DNA from: Blattabacterium cuenoti
GTDB taxonomy: Bacteria; Bacteroidota; Bacteroidia; Flavobacteriales; Blattabacteriaceae
Assembly (NCBI RefSeq): GCF_014252095.1
Contig: NZ_CP059210.1
Span: forward strand, 543,218-607,217
DNA length: 64,000 nt
Direction: 5' to 3'
Position numbers and translations under genes: made by a program. This document shows, piece after piece, positions 1 through 7,488 of this stretch. The notes under the pieces were generated by a model. It did not search any database, was not told the DNA's origin, and was given only the letters and a program-made list of their open reading frames with translations. The stretch's first letter is position 1. Each line of letters starts with the position of its first letter.

Positions 1-443
1 TTTAAACAGATATTTTCTAATTTTTTGTATAAAATTTTTGTTTTTTTTTGTTTCAAATACAAAATTTCTTCTAATAAATTTTCTATTGAAATACTTTCCT
101 TTTGGTTATTATCATCATATAACTCTTTAATTTTAGAAAATTTTTGAATATAAATGTTCATGACTTCAGAATGAGAAACCTTTTTTTTAAAATCAATATT
201 TAATTTTATTAATGTAATTATAATATAATTAATTACATCGATAAATGTATCGATAACTTTCTCTTCTTCTACTTCTTGAAATCCTCTTTCTTGAATATTT
301 TGAATACGAACTACTTTAATGAAAATTTGATCTATTATAGAAGATATTTTTATTTTTTTCCATGAAAGATCATAAATTTTTAATTTTTCTTTAAATAATT
401 CTTCACATTTTTTCATGAGAAAATCAATAGAAATATGATTCAT
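1..443 (-). CDS. DUF1599 domain protein, 3' end outside window
   Basis: The minus frame is open from an ATG at 443 to the left edge with no stop, giving at least 147 codons. Near the start the protein has FKEKLKIYDLSWKKIKISS followed by IIDQIFIKVVRIQNIQE, then VIDTFIDVINYIIITLIKL. This is the layout of the Bacteroidota DUF1599 family, where a KDYG.AWR element is followed by SLTDQI.IKA.RI and then INY...AL. Family members usually sit next to folP, as here, with a 46 bp divergent gap. The biochemical role of the family is not established. The second DUF1599 repeat, if present, would lie outside the window. I identified the family from memory of its pattern. Confidence 0.75.
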   Translation of the reverse strand, partial: MNHISIDFLMKKCEELFKEKLKIYDLSWKKIKISSIIDQIFIKVVRIQNIQERGFQEVEEEKVIDTFIDVINYIIITLIKLNIDFKKKVSHSEVMNIYIQKFSKIKELYDDNNQKESISIENLLEEILYLKQKKTKILYKKLENICL

Positions 444-489
444 ATCATTTAATTTTATATATGGATATAGGTGTAAAAATAATTTTTTA

Positions 490-1323
490 ATGACAATTAA
501 TTGTGGAGGAACCTTATTGTGTTTTAAAGAACCAAAAATTATGGGGATAGTTAATTTAACTCCTGATTCTTTTTATGATGGAGGAAAGTTTAAATCCGAA
601 CTTCATATGCTACGACATGTAGAAAATCTATTACAAGAAGGATCTGATTTTATAGATGTGGGAGGTTGTTCCACTCGTCCATGGTCTAAATTTTCTACAG
701 AAGAAGAAGAAATCAAGAGGGTTATTCCGTCTATTCGTTCTATACTAAAAACATTTCCAAATACTAGAATATCTATAGATACTTTCCGTAGTAAAGTGGC
801 TAGAATTGCTGTAGAAGAAGGCGTTTTAATTATAAATGATGTTTCTGGAGGAAATCTAGATAAAAAAATGTTTTCCGTGTTATCGGAATTTAGGATTCCA
901 TATGTATTATGTCATATGAAGGGGATCCCTTTTAATATGCAAAAAAAACCATGTTATCAGAATCCAATCATAGAAATAAACAATTTTTTTTCTCGAAAAA
1001 TTGCTCTTTTAAAAAAATATGGGATCAATGATATAATTCTAGATCCTGGTTTTGGTTTTGGAAAAACATTACAACAAAATTTTCAATTATTAAAACATTT
1101 ATCTTTGCTAGGATTTGGAGATTACCTAATTTTAGTAGGTGTTTCTAGAAAATCTATGATTCAAAAAGTTCTAAGTATTTCTTCCGAAGAATCTTTAAAT
1201 TCTACTTCGATCATCCATACTATAGCTCTCTTGAAAAAAGCTAATTTTTTACGTGTCCATGATGTAAAAGAAGCTGTAGAATGTATCAAACTGGTGCAGT
1301 ATTATAATAGGAATAGAATATAG
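490..1323 (+). CDS. folP: Dihydropteroate synthase
   Basis: FolP condenses 6-hydroxymethyl-dihydropterin diphosphate with p-aminobenzoate to give dihydropteroate, a folate precursor, in the cytoplasm. The 277-residue protein is full length. It shows the TIM-barrel pterin-binding signatures in order: NLTPDSF at 22-28, DVGGCSTRP at 56-64, ISIDTF near 94-99, INDVSGG near 115-121, DPGFGFGKT near 185-193 and GVSRKS near 219-224. The second signature has Cys where many homologues have Glu; this position varies in the family. The ATG at 490 places NLTPDSF at the usual distance from the N terminus. The gene diverges from the DUF1599 gene and runs into cdaA with only 10 bp between, so the two are probably co-transcribed. 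Confidence 0.96.
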   Translation: MTINCGGTLLCFKEPKIMGIVNLTPDSFYDGGKFKSELHMLRHVENLLQEGSDFIDVGGCSTRPWSKFSTEEEEIKRVIPSIRSILKTFPNTRISIDTFRSKVARIAVEEGVLIINDVSGGNLDKKMFSVLSEFRIPYVLCHMKGIPFNMQKKPCYQNPIIEINNFFSRKIALLKKYGINDIILDPGFGFGKTLQQNFQLLKHLSLLGFGDYLILVGVSRKSMIQKVLSISSEESLNSTSIIHTIALLKKANFLRVHDVKEAVECIKLVQYYNRNRI

Positions 1324-1333
1324 TATATTATTT

Positions 1334-2125
1334 TTGTATGAATCCGTTTTTTCATTATTATATTTTTTGAAAATTTCTTTCATTGATATTTTAGATGTTT
1401 TTCTAGTAGCCCTGATTTTTTTACAAATATATAGACTTGTTTATAACACAGCGGCTTTAAATATTTTTTACGGAATTATTGCGACTTTTGTTTTCTGGAA
1501 AATAGTCGAAGCATATGAAATGAAATACCTAAGTATAGTAATGAGTGCTTTTTTTAAAGGAGGTTTTTTAGCTTTAATTATTCTATTTCAACCAGAAATA
1601 AGAAAATTTCTTCTCATAGTTGGGAGCAGAATTTTTTTTAAAAAATTTATTATTTCTCTTTTTAGAAAATCCGGTGTTTCTGTGAAAACAGAAACAATAG
1701 ATAGTATCGTAAAAACTTGTGCTATTTTATCAGGAGATAAAACAGGAGTATTAATTGTTATTCAAATGCATCAAGATATAAAAGAATTTATACAGAATGG
1801 AGATGAAATGGAAGCGAAAGTGAATATTCCTATTTTAGAAAGCATTTTTTATAAAAATAGCCCATTACATGATGGAGCAGTAGTTGTTATAGGAGATAAA
1901 ATAGTAAGAACAAGAGCTATCCTTCCCGTTTCTTACAATAAGGAAATTCCATCTCGTTTAGGTCTTCGTCACAGAGCCGCTATTGGTTTATCCGAAAAAA
2001 CAGATGCCATATGTCTAGTTATTTCCGAAGAAACAGGTTATATTTCTTATATTAAAGATCAAACAAGAACAGTGATTACTAACATTAATAATTTAAAAAT
2101 GAAGTTGGAAAAAGATATTCTGTAG
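1334..2125 (+). CDS. cdaA: Diadenylate cyclase (CdaA/DacA family)
   Basis: This membrane enzyme makes cyclic di-AMP from two ATP. Three hydrophobic helices occupy roughly residues 10-30, 35-53 and 62-85. They are followed by a DisA_N catalytic domain carrying both family hallmarks: DGA at 180-182, inside SPLHDGAVVV, and RHR at 212-214, inside LGLRHRAAIG. The length of 263 is normal for CdaA. No in-frame ATG exists near the beginning. The frame starts with TTG at 1334; the ATG at 1338 is in another frame. The gene follows folP closely, as is common in Bacteroidota. No c-di-AMP phosphodiesterase is visible in the window. Confidence 0.93.
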   Translation: MYESVFSLLYFLKISFIDILDVFLVALIFLQIYRLVYNTAALNIFYGIIATFVFWKIVEAYEMKYLSIVMSAFFKGGFLALIILFQPEIRKFLLIVGSRIFFKKFIISLFRKSGVSVKTETIDSIVKTCAILSGDKTGVLIVIQMHQDIKEFIQNGDEMEAKVNIPILESIFYKNSPLHDGAVVVIGDKIVRTRAILPVSYNKEIPSRLGLRHRAAIGLSEKTDAICLVISEETGYISYIKDQTRTVITNINNLKMKLEKDIL

Positions 2126-2164
2126 AATTTTTTTTTCAAAATTCATTTTTTATAAATTAGATCT

Positions 2165-3466
2165 GTGAAAACACAAGATTTGTATAGATGGTATACTATT
2201 TCTTCCGGGATAGAAATAAATAGTAAAAAAGTAAAAAATGGTTCCATTTTTTTTGCTTTAAAAGGAAAAAATTTTGATGGAAATCAATTTGCTCATGAGG
2301 CGATTTCAAATGGTGCTATGATAGCCATTGTAGATAATATGAAATATTCTTTTCCTCATAAAAACATTTTTTTTGTCAAAAATGCTTTATTTTCTTTACA
2401 GGAGTTGGCTCTCTATCATAGATTAAAACTTAATAGAGTTCCTATTATTGCCATTACAGGAAGTAATGGAAAAACAACGACTAAAGAATTAACAACAGCT
2501 ATTCTCTCTAAAAAATATAAAGTAATTCATTCTACAAAAAAAAATTTCAATAATCATATAGGAATTCCATTAACCTTGTTATCTATGCCTAAAAATACAC
2601 AGATTTCTGTTGTAGAAATTGGAGCAAATCAAGAAAAAGAAATACAAAAAATGTGTTCTATTATTCATCCAAACTATGGATATATAACAAACTTCGGAAA
2701 AGCTCATCTGGAAGGATTTAAAAATATAAAAGGAGTGATTCGTGGAAAATTGGAATTGTATAATTTTTTAAAAAAAAACAAAAAAAAAGTTTTTGTAAAT
2801 GGAGATGACGCTATTCAATTAATTCATAGTTTAGGTATGGATAGATATATTTTTTCGGAAAGAATTAATTCGGATGTAGATGTTCCTATTAAATATTTTT
2901 GGAAAAATACCGATTTAAAATCGGTATTATGTATTAAAGATATGAAAATAGTTTCTTCATTGGTCGGTCCTTATAATTTGTATAATATAGCTTCTGCTAT
3001 AACTATAGGAAATTATTTTAAAGTTCCTTTAAAAAAAATAAAAGAAGCTGTAGAAGACTATATCCCCAATAATTATCGTTCTCAAATTTTAGAGAAAAAA
3101 AATGTAAAAATTATAGTAGATTGTTATAATGCAAATCCTAGCAGTATGAGAGAAACTCTTACCTTTTTTAATAAAATTAAAGGAAATAAAATAGCTATAT
3201 TAGGAGATATGTTAGAATTGGGGGCTTTTTCTAAGAAAGAACATGCGAAAATCATTTCATTTTTAGAAAAAAGCGATATAAATACAATTTTCTTAATTGG
3301 AGAAATATTTTCTTCTACAAATAGAAATTCCTCTAATAGAATCCAAAGATTTTCTCATAAAAATATTTTTATTCAATGGATAAAAATAAATTCTCTAAAA
3401 GCAGATTATATCTTAATTAAAGGATCTAGAAAAAATTCCTTAGAAAGTCTGATTCATTTCATATAA
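2165..3466 (+). CDS. murF: UDP-MurNAc-tripeptide--D-Ala-D-Ala ligase
   Basis: MurF adds D-Ala-D-Ala to the UDP-MurNAc-tripeptide, the last cytoplasmic step in building the peptidoglycan monomer. The 433 residues show the Mur ligase order: an N-terminal UDP-binding region with SRFFAL-like GSIFFALKG, the ATP loop GSNGKTTT near 99-106, NFNNHIGIPLTLL, VEIGANQ, and a C-terminal ligase domain with DCYNANPSSM and ILGDMLELG. Translation most likely starts at GTG 2165, since no in-frame ATG precedes the conserved N-terminal SSGIEINSKKV segment. The 3' end is partly duplicated just downstream (see 3440-3491), and an 11-bp-arm palindrome lies inside the gene at 2906-2928. Confidence 0.95.
   Translation: MKTQDLYRWYTISSGIEINSKKVKNGSIFFALKGKNFDGNQFAHEAISNGAMIAIVDNMKYSFPHKNIFFVKNALFSLQELALYHRLKLNRVPIIAITGSNGKTTTKELTTAILSKKYKVIHSTKKNFNNHIGIPLTLLSMPKNTQISVVEIGANQEKEIQKMCSIIHPNYGYITNFGKAHLEGFKNIKGVIRGKLELYNFLKKNKKKVFVNGDDAIQLIHSLGMDRYIFSERINSDVDVPIKYFWKNTDLKSVLCIKDMKIVSSLVGPYNLYNIASAITIGNYFKVPLKKIKEAVEDYIPNNYRSQILEKKNVKIIVDCYNANPSSMRETLTFFNKIKGNKIAILGDMLELGAFSKKEHAKIISFLEKSDINTIFLIGEIFSSTNRNSSNRIQRFSHKNIFIQWIKINSLKADYILIKGSRKNSLESLIHFI
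2906..2928. repeat. Near-perfect palindrome inside murF
   Basis: The left arm AATACCGATTT and the right arm AAATCGGTATT are exact reverse complements separated by one base. The transcript could form an 11-bp stem (with a minimal loop that would open one or more pairs). Its CCG/CGG core is unusual in such A+T-rich coding sequence. Confidence 0.6.
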
Positions 3467-3491
3467 ATACTTTAGAAAGTCTGATTCATTT
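3440..3491 (+). repeat. 20-bp direct duplication of the murF tail
   Basis: The 20 bases from TTAGAAAG to ATTCATTT occur at 3440-3459 as the last codons of murF and again at 3472-3491, 32 bp later. The second copy is non-coding and supplies the TTTG that serves as the -33 box of the predicted pdhA promoter. Confidence 0.85.
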
Positions 3492-3520
3492 GTAGATTTA
3501 TATCTTAAAGATTAAATTTG
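3489..3520 (+). promoter_or_regulatory. Predicted flavobacterial promoter of pdhA
   Basis: TTTG at 3489-3492, a 20-bp spacer, then TAAATTTG at 3513-3520. This is close to the Bacteroidota sigma-A consensus TTTG-N19-TANNTTTG. It would start a transcript with a leader of about 15-20 nt before the ATG at 3545. It also argues that the TTG at 3518-3520 is part of the promoter and is not a start codon. Confidence 0.5.
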
Positions 3521-3544
3521 TATTACGATAATTTCATAAATTTG

Positions 3545-4549
3545 ATGAAAGAAATTACCACAGAAACTTACTTAAAGTGGTTTCAAGATATGTCTTTTTG
3601 GAGAAAATTTGAGGACAAATGTCGTTCTCTATACTTAAAACGAAAAATTAGAGGATTTTTACATCTATACAATGGACAAGAAGCACTTCCTGCTGGTTTG
3701 ATTCATGCTATGGATATGTCTAAAGATAATATAATTACCGCTTATAGATGTCATATTTTACCTATTTCTATGGGAGTGAATCCAAAAAAAGTTATGGCAG
3801 AACTCCTAGGAAAGGTCACAGGGACTTCTCATGGAATGGGAGGGTCTATGCACATTTTTAGCAAAAAATATCGTTTTTATGGTGGACATGGAATTGTAGG
3901 AGGACAAATTCCCCTAGGAGCTGGAATTGCTTTCGCAGATAAATATTTTAATAGAGATGCAGTTACGCTTACACTTATGGGAGATGGGGCCGTTAGACAA
4001 GGGGCTTTCCATGAAACTTTGAACATGGCTATGATATGGAAACTTCCTGTTGTTTTTATATGTGAAAATAATCAATATGCCATGGGCACCTCTGTAAAAA
4101 GAAGTACAAATATAGAAGAAATTTATAAAATTGGTCATTCGTATGGAATGCCATCTTTTCCTGTAGATGGAATGGATCCTGAAAAAATAGCTAAAGCGGC
4201 TTATACAGCTATTGAAAGAGCTAGAAGTGGAAATGGATCAACTTTTTTAGATATTAAAACTTACAGATATAGGGGACATTCTATGTCTGATTCTGAATCA
4301 TATCGAAGTAAAGAAGAAGTTCATTCCTATAAAAAAAAGGATCCCATTTTGAAATTGAAAAAAATCATTATACAAAATAAGTGGGAAACTATAGAAAGAT
4401 TAAATTCTATTGAAAATAAAATAAAAGAAGAAGTAGATTCTTGTGTAGAATTTGCAGAAAAATCTGATGATCCTTCTTTAGAACATATGTATAATGTTGT
4501 TTATAAAGAATCAAATTATCCTTTTTTGGATAAAGTGATCCCTTTCTGA
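3545..4549 (+). CDS. pdhA: Pyruvate dehydrogenase E1 component, alpha subunit
   Basis: PdhA is the thiamine-diphosphate half of the E1 heterotetramer, which decarboxylates pyruvate and passes the acetyl group to lipoyl-E2. The thiamine motif is visible as GDGAVRQGAF near residue 145, ending with ENNQYAM near 175. The phosphorylation-loop-like RGHSMSD segment follows further on. The frame is open upstream to a TTG at 3518, but that codon lies in a promoter element. The ATG at 3545 gives the family N terminus MKEITTETYLKWFQDM, so I take it as the start (334 aa). pdhC follows after 33 bp. The partner E1 beta gene is not adjacent and must be elsewhere for the complex to work. Confidence 0.94.
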   Translation: MKEITTETYLKWFQDMSFWRKFEDKCRSLYLKRKIRGFLHLYNGQEALPAGLIHAMDMSKDNIITAYRCHILPISMGVNPKKVMAELLGKVTGTSHGMGGSMHIFSKKYRFYGGHGIVGGQIPLGAGIAFADKYFNRDAVTLTLMGDGAVRQGAFHETLNMAMIWKLPVVFICENNQYAMGTSVKRSTNIEEIYKIGHSYGMPSFPVDGMDPEKIAKAAYTAIERARSGNGSTFLDIKTYRYRGHSMSDSESYRSKEEVHSYKKKDPILKLKKIIIQNKWETIERLNSIENKIKEEVDSCVEFAEKSDDPSLEHMYNVVYKESNYPFLDKVIPF

Positions 4550-4582
4550 TTTTATTAGGTTACTTTAAATATCTGAAAAATC

Positions 4583-5770
4583 ATGGCGGAAATAATATCC
4601 ATGCCCCAATTGAGTGATACAATGGAAGAGGGGACTGTAATTAAATGGAATAAAAAAGTAGGAGACAAAGTGTCCGAAGGAGATATTTTAGCAGAAATTG
4701 AAACGGATAAAGCTACTCAAGATTTTGAAATTGATGTTAGTGGAATTCTCCTTTTTATTGGCGTAGAAGAAGGAGGAAAAACACGTGTCAATGATATATT
4801 AGCCATCATTGGAGAAGAAGGAGAAGATATTAGCCATCTTATTAAAAATTCAAAAGAAAAAATAGAGGAGAAAAAGGTAGAAAAAATCCTTTCTAATGAA
4901 AATAGAAAGAAGAAGAAAGACAGGGTTTTTATCTCTCCTTTAGCAAAAAATATGGCTAAAAAAATAGGAATTTCTATCAAAAAGATAAAAGGAAGTGGAG
5001 ATTACGGTCGGATCATTAAAAGAGATATTGAAACATACGAAAAAACATTAGATGATAATAATAGAAAAATAATCCATGATAAAATGAATGAAAAACGGGT
5101 CGTTCTTTCTTCTATGAGAAGAAAAATAGCTGAACATTTAACTCATTCTAAATTTACAGCTCCTCACTATTATCTTATTATTGAAATTGATGTAGAAAAA
5201 ATGATCCAATTAAGAAAAGATTTAAATGAAAAACTCTCTATGGAAGAAAAAATTTCTTTTAATGATATTATTATTAAAGCAGTTGCAATTTCTTTGAAAA
5301 AGAATCCTAATGTAAATGTTTCATGGAAAAAAGAAGAAATAATTTATCATTCTTTCATTAATATTGGAGTAGCCGTAGCAGTAAAAGAAGGATTAATTGT
5401 TCCAGTGATTCACAATGCGGATAAAAAATCATTACTACAAATATCCCAAGAAATCAAAGACAAAGTTTTACGTTCAAAGTCTAGAAAAATAAAGCCTGAA
5501 GAGATAGAAAATAGTACATTTACCGTTTCAAATCTAGGAATGTACGGAATAGAATTTTTTACTTCTATTATTAATATTCCTAATTCTTCTATTCTTTCTA
5601 TAGGAACCATTACAGAAAAACCTATTGTAAAAAATTCAGAGATTTTAATCGGATATGTCATGAAAGTGACTTTATCTTGTGATCATAGGATAATAGATGG
5701 ATCTATAGGAAGTAATTTTCTTCAGCATTTAAAAAACCTGTTAGAAGATCCAATCCTCATATTAATTTAA
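4583..5770 (+). CDS. pdhC: Pyruvate dehydrogenase E2, dihydrolipoamide acetyltransferase
   Basis: This is the core acyltransferase of the pyruvate dehydrogenase complex, which transfers acetyl from lipoamide to CoA. A single lipoyl domain occupies residues 1-75 with the lipoylated lysine K43 in ETDKATQDF. A charged linker is followed by a peripheral-subunit binding domain around 115-150 (ISPLAKNMAKK...GRIIKRDI). The catalytic domain ends in DHRIIDG at 367-373, with the active His and Asp. At 395 residues and one lipoyl domain it is at the short end for the family. It is in tandem with pdhA. Its last 9 bp overlap the convergent terC gene. Confidence 0.95.
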   Translation: MAEIISMPQLSDTMEEGTVIKWNKKVGDKVSEGDILAEIETDKATQDFEIDVSGILLFIGVEEGGKTRVNDILAIIGEEGEDISHLIKNSKEKIEEKKVEKILSNENRKKKKDRVFISPLAKNMAKKIGISIKKIKGSGDYGRIIKRDIETYEKTLDDNNRKIIHDKMNEKRVVLSSMRRKIAEHLTHSKFTAPHYYLIIEIDVEKMIQLRKDLNEKLSMEEKISFNDIIIKAVAISLKKNPNVNVSWKKEEIIYHSFINIGVAVAVKEGLIVPVIHNADKKSLLQISQEIKDKVLRSKSRKIKPEEIENSTFTVSNLGMYGIEFFTSIINIPNSSILSIGTITEKPIVKNSEILIGYVMKVTLSCDHRIIDGSIGSNFLQHLKNLLEDPILILI

Positions 5771-6484
5771 TTTATTTTTTGTAAATTTCCAGGAAATAAT
5801 CATTGGAAATAAAAATATGGCTATGGTAAGAAATGAAAAAAAACTATCCAAAAAAAATTTTTTTTTCGAGAAAATGGAATGTATAAAAGGAGATAATAAA
5901 AGTTTGATCCCAAGTAAAAAAATTACGGAAAATGCTGAATTTTTTAAAAATGGATATAACTCCAATAGTTTCACAAATCCTTGAGCTGCAAATCTCATAG
6001 AGAAGATTCCTATAAAAACCCCTAAAAAAATTAATAAAAAGTTTTCTGATAAAGCTACAGCAGCAAATAGATTATCTATCGAAAAAGCTAAATCCATTAT
6101 TTCTATAGAAAGAAGAACCATCCAAAAAGAATTTCTAAGTTTTCTCTCTTTCTTTTTTTTAATAGAAGAATTTTTGGATGAAAAAAAATAATTTAATCCA
6201 AGATAAATCAAATAGAGTCCTCCTAATGGTTTTAACCACCAAATTTTAATTAAAAAAGAAGCGCATAAAAGCGCAATTCCTCTGAAAAAATAAGCTCCAA
6301 AAATTCCGTATTTCAAAGCTTTTTTTCTATCTTCTTTTTTCAAATCCATAATCATAGAAGCTAGCACAGCAGCATTATCTATTGATAAAATACTTTCTAT
6401 AAGAAATAAATTTCCTATAATGGAAATGGAAATGAGAGGATTTTCCACTATATCTATAATAGAATTTAAGAAAAAGTTCTTCAT
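5762..6484 (-). CDS. TerC family integral membrane protein
   Basis: This is a 240-residue protein with about seven hydrophobic segments. It carries the two TerC-family acidic signatures: ESILSIDNAAVLA near residues 29-41 and EIMDLAFSIDNLFAAVA near 130-146. RFAAQGF follows, near 166. Family members are implicated in metal ion (manganese, tellurite-related) handling or export across the cytoplasmic membrane; the substrate here cannot be read from sequence. The gene faces pdhC tail to tail with a 9 bp overlap. Immediately upstream on the same strand lie the remains of an msbA-like gene, so it may once have been downstream in that transcript. Confidence 0.85.
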   Translation of the reverse strand: MKNFFLNSIIDIVENPLISISIIGNLFLIESILSIDNAAVLASMIMDLKKEDRKKALKYGIFGAYFFRGIALLCASFLIKIWWLKPLGGLYLIYLGLNYFFSSKNSSIKKKKERKLRNSFWMVLLSIEIMDLAFSIDNLFAAVALSENFLLIFLGVFIGIFSMRFAAQGFVKLLELYPFLKNSAFSVIFLLGIKLLLSPFIHSIFSKKKFFLDSFFSFLTIAIFLFPMIISWKFTKNKLN

Positions 6485-6499
6485 TTTGACTATTAAAAA

Positions 6500-7388
6500 C
6501 CTTATAATCTTCTGTATTCTCTAGTAGTTTTTAAATTTGAATATTGATTCCGTCAATAGTTATTTCCTCTTTATTATAATATATGTCCAGGATACATGAC
6601 GAAATAAAATTTCATTTTTAACATGATAATTAGTATTCAAGATTTCAACAATACGTTCTGTATTTGAATATTCGATATGGAATTAAAAGTTTTCCTCCAT
6701 TTACAACACAAGCGGAAAGTTTTCTTTGACATTATTAAAAATATTTCTAATTTTTGTAGAATTTAAAGTTTTTTCTATCACAGAAAACAATTTTCTTAAT
6801 TGATTTTTAGCTTCTATAGCATTATGTTTTAAACTTTTACCTATACCGATGAGAGATATGAAAGTCCCCATTATTAGAAAAAATGCCAATAAAGTTAACT
6901 GAAATAGGAGAACTAATGATGTTGGCTAAATAATTCACCATAAATCCTTCTATTTCATTTACATCATTAGATCATCTTGACATTAATTATCAGAAAAGTA
7001 AAGACAATCCTTTCTGATGAACATCCTTCCGAATATTTCTGACTATAGATGTTCTGATTTCTATCATGAAATATTCAGCTAAATACTTTTAAATATATTA
7101 CGAATAAAAAAAGATTCCAATCGTTTTGATTTTTCCATATTTAATTTATATGAGAAAATTTCTATATAGTCATGAAAATTTTTTTGAATAAAATTAAAAT
7201 AACCATGTTTTTTTATCAGAAATTTCTAATAAAATACTCAATACAGGAGAAATAAATATTATTGATATGACTGAAAATAAAGAGTGTAAAAAATTACATG
7301 ATATATTAAGAATATAATGATCTTTATAAAATTTTGAGTAAGTTAAAATTTTTCCAAGTGCATTAATTTCTTTAAGTACACTGAACAA
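6500..7388 (-). pseudogene. msbA: Decayed MsbA-type ABC transporter
   Basis: Pieces of one flavobacterial MsbA-like exporter can be read in order on the minus strand, in shifting frames. Residues from 7388 give the N terminus (LTYSKFYKDHYILNI...SVISIIFISPVL). Near 7070 comes IRTSIVRNIRKDV. Near 6935-6900 comes SNDVNEIEGFMVNYLANIIS. Near 6845-6700 comes IGKSLKHNA...LFSVIEKTLNSTKI. After an apparent deletion come ERIVEILNTNYHVKNEILF near 6670-6600 and EITIDGINIQ near 6565-6537. There are in-frame stops and several frameshifts. The Walker A segment, the ABC signature and the rest of the ATPase domain are missing, so it cannot make a working transporter. The remaining 7389-7488 is an A+T-rich leader region ahead of secDF with no gene seen. 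Confidence 0.88.
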
Positions 7389-7488
7389 AGATAATTATAA
7401 AATTTTATAAGTAAACGAATAGAAAAATATTCAAAGATTTATTTCATCTCTATTTTTTATATTTTTACCGTAAAACCATGTAAATAGA

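Noticed and set aside
3518-3544. TTG start for pdhA nine codons upstream
   Set aside because: The TTG forms part of a TAAATTTG promoter element, and the family N terminus begins at the ATG at 3545.
6701-6889. Small 62-codon frame on the minus strand
   Set aside because: It is a fragment of the MsbA-like pseudogene (IGKSLK...SVIEKTLNS) and not an independent gene.
7194-7388. Small 64-codon frame on the minus strand
   Set aside because: It is the N-terminal fragment of the same MsbA-like pseudogene and ends in a premature stop.
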